Source: Mytilisepta virgata (lineage: Eukaryota; Mollusca; Bivalvia; Mytilida; Mytilidae). Taken from it: DNA of 64,000 nucleotides. The translations under genes and the position numbers were made by a program. This document shows, one piece after another, positions 37,001 through 41,944 of the stretch. Every line of letters starts with the position of its first letter. Within the stretch, counting starts at the first letter, position 1. The stretch is from assembly GCA_028015205.1 (NCBI GenBank), contig CM051511.1, positions 5,766,001 to 5,830,000 on the forward strand, in the 5' to 3' direction. The notes beneath the pieces are model-generated. The model searched no databases. It worked only from the letters and a program-made list of their open reading frames with translations, and was not told the DNA's origin.

Positions 37001-38030
37001 GGTTTGGTTAGCTTTTCAGGTGAATGACGATATTTTTGTGCTTTGTATAAAATATTACCATAAAAGATGGTATGTGAAATACCTGAACATATAAGATGTC
37101 TGCACTTTGATTTATATTTACGAATGATGTCCTTGTACTGATGATAAAATTTAGTAAAACGTTTGAAAAGTTTGTGATATCGAAAACCTTCTTCATGAGA
37201 ACTTCCCCAAATCACTGAATATGCTGTATTTAAATACACTCGCGTTTTCACTGCGCTGTCAAACAATAACAATAATTTTCCGTTTGTATTCTTGAAAGAC
37301 ATTTTAGACTTCGCATGATCGACAATTGTAAAACGTGCAACGATCCTTGTGCAGTATTCATGTTAAGTGCAGATCCCGTGTGTGTACTTTGTGAAGCGTG
37401 CTTGTGGATCGTACGAATCATGTGCCTGTGGTTTTCAATCATTTGTATCTCGGTAAATTTATTACTACCTCTATATGGGTTTATCTGCTGGTAGACATGG
37501 GTATCACCACCTAGCTAAAGTTTCTAATATCTTGAAATTAATACTTTAAGTTTTGTGAAAACTCTGGTTTGATCTTTTTAATTTGATACCTTTGCATTTT
37601 TAGTTATTTTAGCAATTGAACACGCTCTTCAACATTCCTGATTATTTCAACATTTTCAGCCTTAATCACAATTTCCCAAACCTGAACTTAAAGGAGCAGT
37701 CAGCTGTGAAAGTTTTGGCGGCGTTCGGGGCCTCACTGTGGCTATAATATGAAGAACTGCAATATAAGCGTTGTTTAATTACGTAGATGTTTCGAGTTTG
37801 TTTCACAAGTATTTACAAATTCTCTATTACTAATCATAGAACGTATATATGAAAAGTTTACCACATACCTTTGCATCGATTTTGAATTTTCCAAGATCTG
37901 TTATATCTGAATCTGACTGGAAATTGTACTGGTATTCATAATAGGGTTTGAATTTGATAAAGTTTGCATCAATTGGCCTAAATGCCGCTAACAGGCATAA
38001 AAACCACACACCGGACCACAAATGGTCCAT
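3880..38030 (-). CDS. Large lipid transfer protein (LLTP) gene, 5' portion, 17 exons, 3' end outside window
   Basis: Seventeen exons with GT-AG borders join in phase to 702 codons without a stop (lengths from the 5' end: 162, 97, 34, 130, 61, 107, 83, 59, 122, 91, 112, 175, 190, 209, 119, 209, 146 bp). The product starts with a signal peptide (about residues 1-23). It continues as a beta-barrel-like region with the LLTP-typical KKGFAALL stretch (125-132), a helical-repeat region (about 290-590), then beta-sheet-like sequence after an RTKR site (608-611). This is the order of the Vitellogenin_N/LPD_N module that binds lipid in secreted vitellogenins, apolipophorins and MTP. The mature part has only three Cys (308, 323, 689), fewer than is usual for vitellogenin, and several N-glycosylation sequons. 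Which LLTP branch it belongs to cannot be decided without the C-terminus. The span shown uses the distal first exon; the proximal alternative starts at 32867. Confidence 0.88.
4551..4759 (-). CDS. LLTP exon 16
   Basis: 209 bp, acceptor TTTGTAG|AAATGA, donor AATCG|GTAACT, phase 2 to 1. Residues 584-653. Starts with two N-glycosylation sequons (NDS, NET). Then HRTKR at 607-611 fits the R-X-K-R furin consensus, followed by [20 protein letters not shown]. Marks the end of the helical domain and the start of the lipid-cavity beta-sheet. Confidence 0.88.
5479..5597 (-). CDS. LLTP exon 15
   Basis: 119 bp, acceptor TGCACAG|GCAGCT, donor ACAAG|GTGAAA, phase 0 to 2. Residues 545-583 include [20 protein letters not shown], the last helical repeats (the E.R..AL pattern is common in this family). 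Confidence 0.9.
5598..7486. other. LLTP intron 14 with G-rich repeat-like block and transposon-like end
   Basis: 5790-5905 holds two G-runs (GGTGGGGGG and GGGAGGGGGG) unlike the AT-rich surroundings. 6850-7035 ends in CCGGAGTCTACTGTA, which resembles the inverted end of pogo/Tigger-type DNA transposons. I could not find a convincing partner end. Confidence 0.35.
7487..7695 (-). CDS. LLTP exon 14
   Basis: 209 bp, acceptor TTTATAG|ATCCAT, donor CATATG|GTAAGG, phase 1 to 0. Residues 475-544. Contains [20 protein letters not shown] and [16 protein letters not shown], the 'KALGNA' and 'R..A..ALR' helices characteristic of vitellogenin/apoB/MTP helical domains. INST sequon. Confidence 0.92.
8008..8325 (+). 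repeat. Dispersed repeat, SINE-like, member 1
   Basis: Block starting CTGCCTTGGTGGTTTCATGG and containing GGTATTTGCTTCTACTCC, AGCTAGTGAGCTA, AGTACAATGC and GATATGCTTGCAATGGAC. Matches the order of phrases in the block at 47285-47590, so both belong to one diverged family, probably tRNA-headed. Confidence 0.5.
8427..8616 (-). CDS. LLTP exon 13
   Basis: 190 bp, acceptor TTTACAG|GACATT, donor CATG|GTAATG, phase 0 to 1. Residues 412-474. Contains [20 protein letters not shown], which matches the conserved LLTP pattern in which an 'LGSLVHK'-like helix precedes a short loop. A transposon end lies about 20 bp upstream of the acceptor. Confidence 0.9.
8637..9030 (+). mobile_element. hAT-like transposon 5' fragment
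   Basis: Begins GGGATGGCAACAAGTACTCG with repeated ACTCGAGTAC boxes, like the subterminal region of hAT elements. Followed by a short BED-finger-like reading frame (8866-8955). Lies inside LLTP intron 12, about 20 bp from the exon 13 acceptor. The rest of the transposase is missing. Confidence 0.5.
8866..8955 (+). pseudogene. hAT transposase N-terminus remnant (BED zinc-finger-like)
   Basis: 29 codons starting [10 protein letters not shown] with a C-x-x-C pair in VKCTLCDMQ, then a stop. This resembles the start of a BED zinc finger in hAT transposases. The frame breaks before the His residues would appear, so it is a dead remnant. Confidence 0.45.
9031..9375. repeat. Two tandem copies of a ~166-bp unit
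   Basis: TCATTGATCTATCACAAGTA occurs at 9131 and 9297. Each copy also has GTCACT.GA.CATGACCT and CTTAAGCAGAAAACTTAACA. A GC-richer tail (CGATGATGTCGACGCCGG) follows. Confidence 0.85.
9623..9797 (-). CDS. LLTP exon 12
   Basis: 175 bp, acceptor TTTGCAG|GTTACC, donor CACAAG|GTTGAA, phase 2 to 0. Residues 353-411, helical: [20 protein letters not shown], followed by [18 protein letters not shown]. The two-helix units resemble the HEAT-like repeats of the LPD_N helical domain. Confidence 0.9.
10265..10376 (-). CDS. LLTP exon 11
   Basis: 112 bp, acceptor CATATAG|GATCCC, donor CCATT|GTATGT, phase 1 to 2. Amphipathic helices [20 protein letters not shown] (321-340) typical of the alpha-helical superhelix of LLTP proteins. 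Contains the second mature Cys (323). Confidence 0.87.
10658..10927 (-). mobile_element. tRNA-derived SINE, copy 1
   Basis: The minus strand starts GGGGCCTCGGTGGCCGAGTG (A-box-like) and carries GGTTGTGAGTTTGAATCTC (B box), then the body with GGAGAGAACCACCGACC and a (CAAA)n tail. Flanked by the 9-bp repeat TTAATTTGT at 10649-10657 and 10928-10936, a target-site duplication. Inserted in LLTP intron 10. Confidence 0.85.
11594..11684 (-). CDS. LLTP exon 10
   Basis: 91 bp, acceptor ATTACAG|TATGAA, donor GAAG|GTTTGT, phase 0 to 1. Residues 286-315 ([20 protein letters not shown], then [10 protein letters not shown]). Holds the first mature Cys (308) and an NVT sequon. Confidence 0.85.
12747..12868 (-). 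CDS. LLTP exon 9
   Basis: 122 bp, acceptor TTTCAG|AGTTTC, donor GACAAG|GTAAAC, phase 1 to 0. Residues 245-285, beginning [10 protein letters not shown]. Contains [12 protein letters not shown] and ends IGTIHVDK. Lies at the change from the barrel to the helical domain. Confidence 0.87.
13225..14120. repeat. Tandem repeat, ~147-bp unit, ~6 diverged copies
   Basis: CTATCTATTGACCAAATATGG and variants recur at about 13237, 13382, 13530, 13675, 13821 and 14031. Intervening text includes GAAATTGAGGTCAAGGTC and AAAATGTGACAAAGTCACTC. Intronic (LLTP intron 8). Confidence 0.9.
15015..15073 (-). CDS. LLTP exon 8
   Basis: 59 bp, acceptor TTTACAG|CTTTGA, donor GCAG|GTATGG, phase 2 to 1. Encodes [19 protein letters not shown] (226-244). 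Short, but the borders and phase are exact. Confidence 0.82.
16225..16307 (-). CDS. LLTP exon 7
   Basis: 83 bp, acceptor ATGGTAG|ATCTTG, donor TCAGA|GTAAGT, phase 0 to 2. Encodes [20 protein letters not shown] onward (198-224). It bridges exons 6 and 8 in phase. Confidence 0.82.
16559..16665 (-). CDS. LLTP exon 6
   Basis: 107 bp, acceptor TTTGTAG|GACCTC, donor CAAAAG|GTAATA, phase 1 to 0. Encodes residues 162-197, starting [10 protein letters not shown]. Contains N-glycosylation sequons NAS and NGT. Beta-strand pattern. Confidence 0.87.
16666..18157. other. LLTP intron 5, nothing recognised
   Basis: AT-rich intron without an ORF, RNA gene or repeat structure that I can support. Confidence 0.5.
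18158..18218 (-). CDS. LLTP exon 5
   Basis: 61 bp, acceptor TATACAG|GTTTTA, donor GTGAAG|GTAAAA, phase 0 to 1. Encodes [20 protein letters not shown] (142-161). The KWEYHTQE stretch fits the beta-barrel strand that follows the KKG segment. Confidence 0.82.
19010..19475. repeat. Tandem repeat, ~153-bp unit, 3 copies
   Basis: TTATCTCCCTTTGCAAGCAT begins near 19038, 19192 and 19346. Each copy continues with CTACATATG.TGCCCAA and TCATCAAAATG.ATTGAACG. Intronic. Confidence 0.92.
20745..20830 (-). repeat. tRNA-like sequence (pseudogene or SINE head)
   Basis: The minus strand reads TTAGCTCAGTTGGTAGAGC (A box) ... GGTTCTGGGTTCGATCTC (B box) at tRNA spacing. The acceptor stem does not pair and the anticodon arm is weak, so it is more likely a tRNA-derived repeat than a working tRNA gene. 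Confidence 0.5.
20870..21050. repeat. GTGTCC/TGTCC-rich repeat block
   Basis: Short recurring phrases such as AAATGGTGTCC, AATGTCCATTGCCATG and ATAGTGTCCTACC. A related block occurs at 23035-23150 (AATGTCCATTGCCATG again). Likely two members of a small dispersed element. Confidence 0.45.
21222..22333. mobile_element. Non-autonomous DNA transposon with CAGGGCTCACC inverted ends
   Basis: The left end CAGGGCTCACCAAACTGGG is answered by the right end TGTGGTGAGCCCTG. The element is flanked by the 6-bp direct repeat GAGGAT (21216-21221, 22334-22339). The CAGGG end is typical of hAT elements, though those usually make 8-bp duplications. No transposase ORF inside. Sits in LLTP intron 4. Confidence 0.7.
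22634..22905 (-). mobile_element. tRNA-derived SINE, copy 2
   Basis: Same family and orientation as copy 1: box B in TTGTGAGTTTGAATCTCACC (minus strand), body CCACCAATAAAAACTGAC, (CAAA)n tail. Possible 5-bp flank CTACA on both sides. Intronic. Confidence 0.8.
23195..23305. repeat. Short tandem repeat, ~30-34-bp unit, ~3 copies
   Basis: GGCTGTTATTTGTATAA recurs with the preceding ATGTATG or ATGCACATG. The last copy is diverged. Confidence 0.7.
23970..24099. mobile_element. 130-bp near-perfect palindrome with 10-bp flanking direct repeats
   Basis: Two 65-bp arms starting TAGTCCTGAAACTCATGACT meet without a spacer at GGCTACAC|GTGTAGCC (centre 24034/24035) and differ at one base. AATGTGTGTC stands immediately outside both ends (23960-23969, 24100-24109), as expected of a target-site duplication. 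Located in LLTP intron 4. Confidence 0.9.
24311..24440 (-). CDS. LLTP exon 4
   Basis: 130 bp, acceptor TTTTGTAG|GTTCTC, donor CAACAG|GTAAAC, phase 2 to 0. Residues 98-141, beginning [10 protein letters not shown]. Contains [14 protein letters not shown] (123-136), equivalent to the IKRG/KKG-L-L signature that follows the first beta strands in LLTP proteins. Confidence 0.9.
24929..24958 (+). promoter_or_regulatory. G-run (C-rich tract in the LLTP transcript) beside micro-exon 3
   Basis: GTGGGGAGAGGGGGGAGAGG followed by a ten-G run on the plus strand, 27 bp below the micro-exon's low end. In the minus-strand transcript it is a C-rich tract just after the donor. G-quadruplex or i-motif potential, or a splicing-factor site, is inference. 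Confidence 0.4.
24985..25018 (-). CDS. LLTP exon 3, 34-bp micro-exon
   Basis: Acceptor ATTTCAG|GGACTC, donor AGATG|GTAAGT, phase 1 to 2, encoding [10 protein letters not shown] plus split codons G87 and W98. It is too short for ORF scans. It is needed because exon 2 (phase 1) cannot join exon 4 (phase 2 entry) without it. A long C-rich tract lies just downstream in the transcript (plus-strand G-run at 24929-24958). Confidence 0.85.
25377..25473 (-). CDS. LLTP exon 2
   Basis: Acceptor TTTCAG|ATAAGT, donor ACAG|GTAAGT, 97 bp, phase 0 to 1. Encodes residues 55-86, starting [10 protein letters not shown] and ending STEHGPGT. Continues the beta-barrel begun in exon 1. Confidence 0.87.
25474..28060. 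other. LLTP intron 1, near part, no gene recognised
   Basis: AT-rich sequence. 27300-27480 starts TTCAATTCAAGTCAATACTT, a form seen at the ends of dispersed repeats. The short open frames here show no protein signature. Confidence 0.4.
28067..29500 (+). mobile_element. Hairpin-ended tandem-core repeat element 1 (interrupted)
   Basis: Begins with a hairpin AGCTCACCTGGCC-AAA-GGCCATGTGAGCT (28067-28095), then GGCGTCCGTCGTTTGTCGTT, then ~140-bp core units containing GGCCAAATGGAACGAAACTT, GGAGGTCCTTTATA and CCCGATCGGA. The unit series breaks at 28675 and resumes at about 29297; the gap is a foldback element. Resembles 'pearl'/non-autonomous Helitron-like elements of bivalves by architecture. Confidence 0.75.
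28675..29297. mobile_element. Foldback element inside element 1
   Basis: Ends are inverted copies: CCTCTCACCAAGTTAAATTA with GAGCAGTTCTG at the left, CAGAACTGCTCTGCAAGTTA with ACTTGGACGAGAG at the right. The interior is full of short inverted phrases (CTAGAACAG, CTGCTCTA). It splits one core unit of the surrounding repeat. Confidence 0.7.
30223..30742. mobile_element. Composite foldback region with three inverted repeats
   Basis: A 109-bp hairpin (30223-30331) has arms starting AATAGTTATCCCA around GGGCC-GGA-GGCCC. TTACATCCCAGCTC (from 30332) and GAGCCGGGATGTAA (30728-30741) form an outer inverted pair. CAGGGGTGATC-7-GATCACCCCTG (30688-30716) is a perfect 11-bp stem. A tRNA-like sequence lies between. 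Located in LLTP intron 1. Confidence 0.7.
30490..30562 (+). repeat. tRNA-like sequence
   Basis: CTGGCCTATTGGTTAACG (A-box-like) and GGTCCCAGGTTCGATTCTC (B box) at tRNA spacing. The ends do not pair well into an acceptor stem. Probably a tRNA pseudogene or SINE head carried by the foldback region. Confidence 0.45.
30745..32705. other. LLTP intron 1, far part, no gene recognised
   Basis: Very AT-rich. 31202-31429 is a T/A-biased open frame without protein character. 32500-32512 is a C-run. Confidence 0.45.
32706..32867 (-). CDS. LLTP exon 1a (proximal duplicate, signal peptide)
   Basis: 54 codons from MCLLWSG to FRIDAK with donor AAG|GTATGT, phase 0. Length and donor phase match exon 1b, with 74% identity at protein level. 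Signal-peptide core LILCLFSAI. Either copy splices in frame to exon 2 at 25473. An in-frame ATG further upstream (32897) would add ten residues; the start at 32867 matches exon 1b. Reading frame and hydrophobicity are kept, so it does not look dead. Confidence 0.82.
32927..32976 (-). promoter_or_regulatory. Putative promoter of exon 1a: ETS-type motif and TATA-rich stretch
   Basis: CCAGGAAGT (plus strand, 32927-32935) lies 60 bp upstream of the exon 1a ATG. A TATA-rich stretch (32951-32976) lies behind it, the same order as at exon 1b. The rest of the flank is diverged. Confidence 0.35.
33605..33960. repeat. Tandem repeat with GATTGACAGTGCGCTCACATG, 4 copies
   Basis: The phrase recurs at 33691, 33785, 33871 and 33931 (last diverged). 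Spacers contain ATACATTTTTCGGA and GTTAGA.TTTTT. Spacing falls from 95 to 60 bp. Confidence 0.85.
33961..35575. other. Between the two LLTP first exons, no gene recognised
   Basis: 34420-34480 (CATAAAGCCATGTGAGCTAT ... ACGTCCGTCGTC) is a fragment of the hairpin-ended element family. The rest is AT-rich and without signal. Confidence 0.4.
35576..35754. mobile_element. MITE-like element, 18-bp terminal inverted repeats
   Basis: CAGTTGTTCAAAAGTTAA at 35576-35593 is exactly inverted at 35737-35754. Total 179 bp, no ORF. I see no clear target-site duplication. Confidence 0.7.
36318..36485. repeat. 21-bp minisatellite, ~8 copies
   Basis: Unit TGTAGATTTAAAGTCCAG plus three variable bases (TTC, CGC, TAC or CAC). 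One copy is shorter (AAAGTCAGCGC). As 21 is divisible by three, frames stay open on both strands, giving seven-residue repeats by chance. Confidence 0.92.
36533..36838 (-). repeat. Retroelement 3' tail, family T, copy 1
   Basis: On the minus strand it reads GACATAATCTTTCGATCAG ... GGTCTGGAGTTGGCATGTCA ... AACATGTTTAACCGCGCCGC ... CTTGTCCCAAG-like text. It matches, in order, the repeats at 59797-60575 and 62437-63189. It directly follows the RT-type C-terminus at 36843-37200 on the same strand, so it is probably that element's 3' untranslated tail. Confidence 0.75.
36843..37302 (-). pseudogene. Retroelement C-terminal coding fragment
   Basis: The minus strand carries [20 protein letters not shown], then [19 protein letters not shown], then (after breaks) [16 protein letters not shown]. 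This resembles the C-terminal tail after the reverse transcriptase in the mollusc retroelement type also seen at 53753-54317. Stops and frame changes show decay. The family name is uncertain. Confidence 0.45.
37869..38030 (-). CDS. LLTP exon 1b (distal, signal peptide)
   Basis: 54 codons from MDHLWSG to FKIDAK, followed by donor AAG|GTATGT (phase 0). Residues 4-20 are hydrophobic, forming a signal peptide with likely cleavage near ANF. The mature start contains [13 protein letters not shown], typical of the first strand of the LLTP N-terminal domain. It is 40/54 identical to exon 1a. The ATG at 38030 was chosen because it immediately precedes the signal peptide; the in-frame extension upstream has only a GTG. 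Confidence 0.85.
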
Positions 38031-38110
38031 TGTGCAACTACACACGTATGTCTATTGTTGCATTTAATAAACGTATAAACGTTTCTTAAGGTCTGTTCGG
38101 TAATGTTTGA

Positions 38111-38139
38111 CCAGGAAGTTTGATTGCTTTATATATACA
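38111..38139 (-). promoter_or_regulatory. Putative promoter of exon 1b: TATA-like box and ETS-type motif
   Basis: On the minus strand TATATATAAAG (38129-38139) lies about 100 bp upstream of the exon 1b ATG. ACTTCCTGG follows it (CCAGGAAGT on the plus strand, 38111-38119), matching an ETS-factor consensus. The same nonamer occurs upstream of exon 1a. Start site and factor binding are inferred. Confidence 0.4.
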
Positions 38140-39619
38140 GAGACCTCCTTATAGTGATTGATTATTTTATCTTCGATATTGGTTAATTTCATTTAAAGAT
38201 TAAACTTGATCAACATGGTAAACAGGTGCTTGAATTAAACAAGGGACCACTTTGTCATAGGTATGTAGATAAGGCTGATATGTTAGACTAAAAACAATTT
38301 ACTATCGTATATACAAATGACAAAAACTATTGACATTGTTTGATGTATATATGTTTTCTTCTTTTGAAGTATGTAGTTTTGACTTTTAGACTGACGATCG
38401 TTAAAACTGTACACGCTTTTGATTGCGAGTGCTTATTGAAATGAATCTAAGAGCAAACAATTATAAATCCTTTGTCATGTTTGTCAAGAAAAAGGAATAT
38501 CGTCGCCACTTGGACAGTTTAAAGCACCAAAATGACTTTATTGTTCTCTTATCTGGAGACTTCTGGTTTTAAAAATATGTACCAAGTGTCCTTGTAAATC
38601 AAGGTTTTTTGTTTATTGTATCAGAATGTTGCTTTCCAGTGTTTTTCATTAGTTGTTTGAATTTTTAGATTCTTGAAAAAAAGAGACAAGAATTACTAGT
38701 ATGCATATTTATTCGGTCTAGTAGGGAGATAAAGCCCCCGCCCCTTATTACAAAGAAGAAAAAAAAAGATATCAATACAAGAGTAATTGTCCCTACATAG
38801 TTACAGGATAAAAGACAAATATTTCTCAAAAGATATAATATGAGATTACCAAAACATCACCCTATTACTGTACCCAAACCGCCTCCTCCGCTGCCCCCCC
38901 AATGCCTGCCCCCTAATGTTCGCCTATACAAGGTGTATTACAACAATCATGTCCATTAGTAGAATAGAAAGAATCCAATTATGTTTTATTTTATGATTAT
39001 TAACCACAAATTAGGAACAAATGAGTTTCATTCGTAGCCTATATTTCTTTAAATTGTTGTCAAAACCTTGGCCGGGGAAAAAGTAAGGGCGTGGAATTGT
39101 TTTATAATTGCGAGAGTACATTTTTTGTTATTTGGAAAATTTGTAATTTATTGTCCGATTTTTTACTGGTTTAAAAATTAGAGAAACAAATTCTTAAATC
39201 GTTATACAATGTACATGGACTATCGGGTTTCTCTAATCACAGAGAAGGACTTAAAAAAATTAACTATTTCTGTTGAAGAAACCTGGTAATCCACTTAAAA
39301 AAACCCAGATATTAAATAAATTATAGGGTATTACAAGGTAAAATTTACCCACAATATTAGATATTTCTTAAACATAACATAATCTGTAAAACATTAATTT
39401 TTGGTTTCAAACAATCTAGATTACTTTCCTTTTTCATAACTTTTATTTTGATAGTTTTTATTGCATCAATATGTATTTCAAATTTGTATTAAACTTTCTA
39501 TTATTGCCGTAAGAGTAATCTTAAATACGATGGAAATCAAATTAATAATTCGTTCTCATTCGATTCTGGAAACAAATTTCTTCACTTCTTTCGAGACACA
39601 ATTTGGTTGCTGTATAATC
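38140..39619. other. Intergenic region upstream of the LLTP gene
   Basis: No ORF, RNA gene or clear repeat. This interval would hold distal promoter elements of the LLTP gene. Confidence 0.4.
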
Positions 39620-39630
39620 CCTATTCAAAC

Positions 39631-39896
39631 AGGGCCTTGGTGGCCGGGTGGTCTGGGTATTTCGTCATGACTACCAATGATCACTAGCCTGTCAACGCTG
39701 GGGTTGTGAGTTCGAATCTCACCTGTAGCGGGGTGTGTTCGACTCCGATCTTAATTTACAACGATTGCCAATTTTCCTACCGAAGGTCGGTGGTTCTCTC
39801 CGGGTACTCCGGCTTCCTCCACCAATAAAAACTGGCCGCCGCGAAATGGCCAAATGTGCTGAAAACGGTGTTAAACCCCAACTAAACCAAACCAAA
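39631..39896 (+). mobile_element. tRNA-derived SINE, copy 3 (best preserved)
   Basis: 266 bp: head AGGGCCTTGGTGGCCGGGTG, B box GAGTTCGAATCTC (39708-39720), body ending in AAACCCCAACTAAACCAAAC. Flanked by the exact 11-bp repeat CCTATTCAAAC at 39620-39630 and 39897-39907. The plus orientation gives the true 5' to 3' direction of the family. Confidence 0.92.
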
Positions 39897-39907
39897 CCTA
39901 TTCAAAC

Positions 39908-40779
39908 TTTTGGTTACAGTTATTTTGGGTAAAAAAGGAATATAGTTTACGGTCATGATCTAATATGGTCCTTAAACCTTAAAAATTCAAGTATCAGTCT
40001 TGAAACAACATTAAAATGTAAATACAATGTACTGCAAAATTTTCTTTCCATAAATATTCTGATGTGATATTTTCCCATGGAAGCATACTGCAAATCTGTT
40101 AATATATAAACATGCTCATATACAATATTGCAAGGTTAATAAGTTTATGATAAATTATTATATACCTTCCACCAAATCTAAGATGAGTGATTGGACACAA
40201 CTGTGTTTGAAATTCCCGTTATAAACATATAGCAAAATAATATATTACATACATGTACATGGCATATACATGTACAAATGACCCTTTTCTTTAGGTATAG
40301 TTTAATTGCTTCGACAGTAAAGTACATAACAATTGATACACCTTGTAACAATAACTGAATTTATTAATTAACTAGTGTATTATTGGCTTCAATACGACTA
40401 CAACTGTCCTTTCAATACAAAATAATTAATTCGGCCAATATCGGGAAACGCGGCTAATACGGATTTTTTGCTGTATTGGCCGACTTTTACCGGGCCAATA
40501 TAAGGCGAGTCGATTTTCTCTATACTTTAGTTTGAATACATACGAAAACTCCGAAATGTTTACATTACGTTTATAACGTATATCTAAATTAATACATGGG
40601 CTGTGGTTACAGAAAAGTGCTTGATCCTAAGCTTCAAAATTGATAATTATAAATTATTCAGTAATAGCTCTCACTGAAAATTGGCCCTCTGGCCAATACA
40701 GCAACCCTAGGACCTATAACAAGGCCAATACAGAAATAGCCATGTGATCATATCATAGTCTGAATTATATGGAAAAATA
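39908..40779. other. Region downstream of GT31, no gene recognised
   Basis: 40430-40740 has several GGCCAATA phrases in both orientations (for example CGGCCAATATCGGG and CCGGGCCAATATAAG), probably a decayed DNA transposon end. Confidence 0.35.
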
Positions 40780-41910
40780 TCAGAAATGCAGTACTGATAA
40801 AGGTTTAACTTTTTGATTCGGAAATGACGGTAGATCCATATAGTAATTACCGTAGATACTCTGATATCGGTCTTTGACAACTTTCTGCCATAATTTTCTA
40901 AAACCTTTATCTCCGTAAGAAGATACATAAATGACAGCATGTGAGCACTTCGAGCCGTATTTTTCAAAACACTTTTGTGCTTTCAAATAATTAAAGTTTA
41001 ACCTCGACTTTAATTTATTATGTATAACTCCTGGAACCTTTGATGGAAGTAAGCCAAATAAATAAAAGTCGTCAACCCAGAAAAATGGTGTGCTTATAGA
41101 TGCTTGATACATCAATGGTATCAAATCCGTCGAAATGAACACGGCACAACCACTGCAGTATGTGTGGGGATATGTTTGTCTGCCTTTGTACTCGTCTTCA
41201 TGAACAAACCATTTACTCCGCTTTTTTCTTGTTATTATCATCCTATCTTTACCAATTCTGTTGCAGAGAATATATTTTGTCTTCCTTTTGAGATAGTGCA
41301 TTTCTTCAAATACCTTAAAGAAATTTATGAATACGTCATCATCAATTTTTGTCACAAATTCTGCATTCATGCAATGCTCAGATATCCACTTATATCCCAA
41401 AACTCCTTTATTACTGAGGTTACGATAAGAATCAATAAAGTATCCCTGTACGATGTCTTTGTATATCTTGCTTTCATTTTCCAATTTTACCTGTATCTTG
41501 GAGTCTAATACCAGTCCCAAAAGAAAGATTACTCGGATGTTCTCTGGACTGAAATACGTTGCATTTAGAAAAGTTTCTCTTAGTGTCCGTCTCCGTATAA
41601 AGTGCTTTGGTGCAGTGTGTACCATGACAATAGTTGAAACTTTTTCAACCCCCTTACATAGATCTTTGTTGTTCAGCTTATATGGCTGAGAAATAACTAT
41701 AGGATAATCTTCTCTAACAGATACCCTGGGTCTGTGAAATTTGTTAAAGTCCGTTATCTTGTTTGTTTCAGGTCTGTTTTCTGTTTTCTGTTTTTCTGAT
41801 ATTTGTAAAATGCTCCATTTAAGACTTCTGAGGTCGTTAAATAAGATTAAATTCAGTGTGGCAAGAGAAACCATACTTAATAAAAACATCAGATATTTCT
41901 TTTCTCTCAT
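40780..41910 (-). CDS. Glycosyltransferase family 31 (beta-1,3-galactosyltransferase-like), type II membrane protein
   Basis: 376 residues from the ATG at 41910. A short basic cytosolic tail (MREKK) precedes a transmembrane anchor (about 6-24), a stem, then a Galactosyl_T domain. Motifs in order: RRRTLRETF (106-114), RVIFLLG (126-132), KIDDDVF with the metal-binding DDD (188-194, DDD 190-192), YCSGCAVFIS (251-260), and FWVDDFYLFG (277-286) in place of the usual E-D-V...G. These are the ordered GT31 motifs. Such enzymes act in the Golgi, adding Gal or GlcNAc in beta-1,3 linkage from UDP-sugar. Substrate cannot be read from sequence. The frame stays open upstream to 42093, but a good acceptor (TTTTTTCCAG|GTATT at 41944/41945) suggests the exon begins there and the ATG at 41910 is the start. 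Looks intact. Confidence 0.85.
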   Translation of the reverse strand: MREKKYLMFLLSMVSLATLNLILFNDLRSLKWSILQISEKQKTENRPETNKITDFNKFHRPRVSVREDYPIVISQPYKLNNKDLCKGVEKVSTIVMVHTAPKHFIRRRTLRETFLNATYFSPENIRVIFLLGLVLDSKIQVKLENESKIYKDIVQGYFIDSYRNLSNKGVLGYKWISEHCMNAEFVTKIDDDVFINFFKVFEEMHYLKRKTKYILCNRIGKDRMIITRKKRSKWFVHEDEYKGRQTYPHTYCSGCAVFISTDLIPLMYQASISTPFFWVDDFYLFGLLPSKVPGVIHNKLKSRLNFNYLKAQKCFEKYGSKCSHAVIYVSSYGDKGFRKLWQKVVKDRYQSIYGNYYMDLPSFPNQKVKPLSVLHF

Positions 41911-41944
41911 TCCAATATTGCACTTTGTATACCTGTCATAATAC

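Noticed and set aside
32706..38030. Two complete tandem LLTP genes
   Set aside because: Only the first exon is duplicated in the visible sequence; no second copies of exons 2-17 were found.
41104..41508. 134-codon plus-strand frame
   Set aside because: Antisense of the GT31 coding exon; no protein signature of its own.
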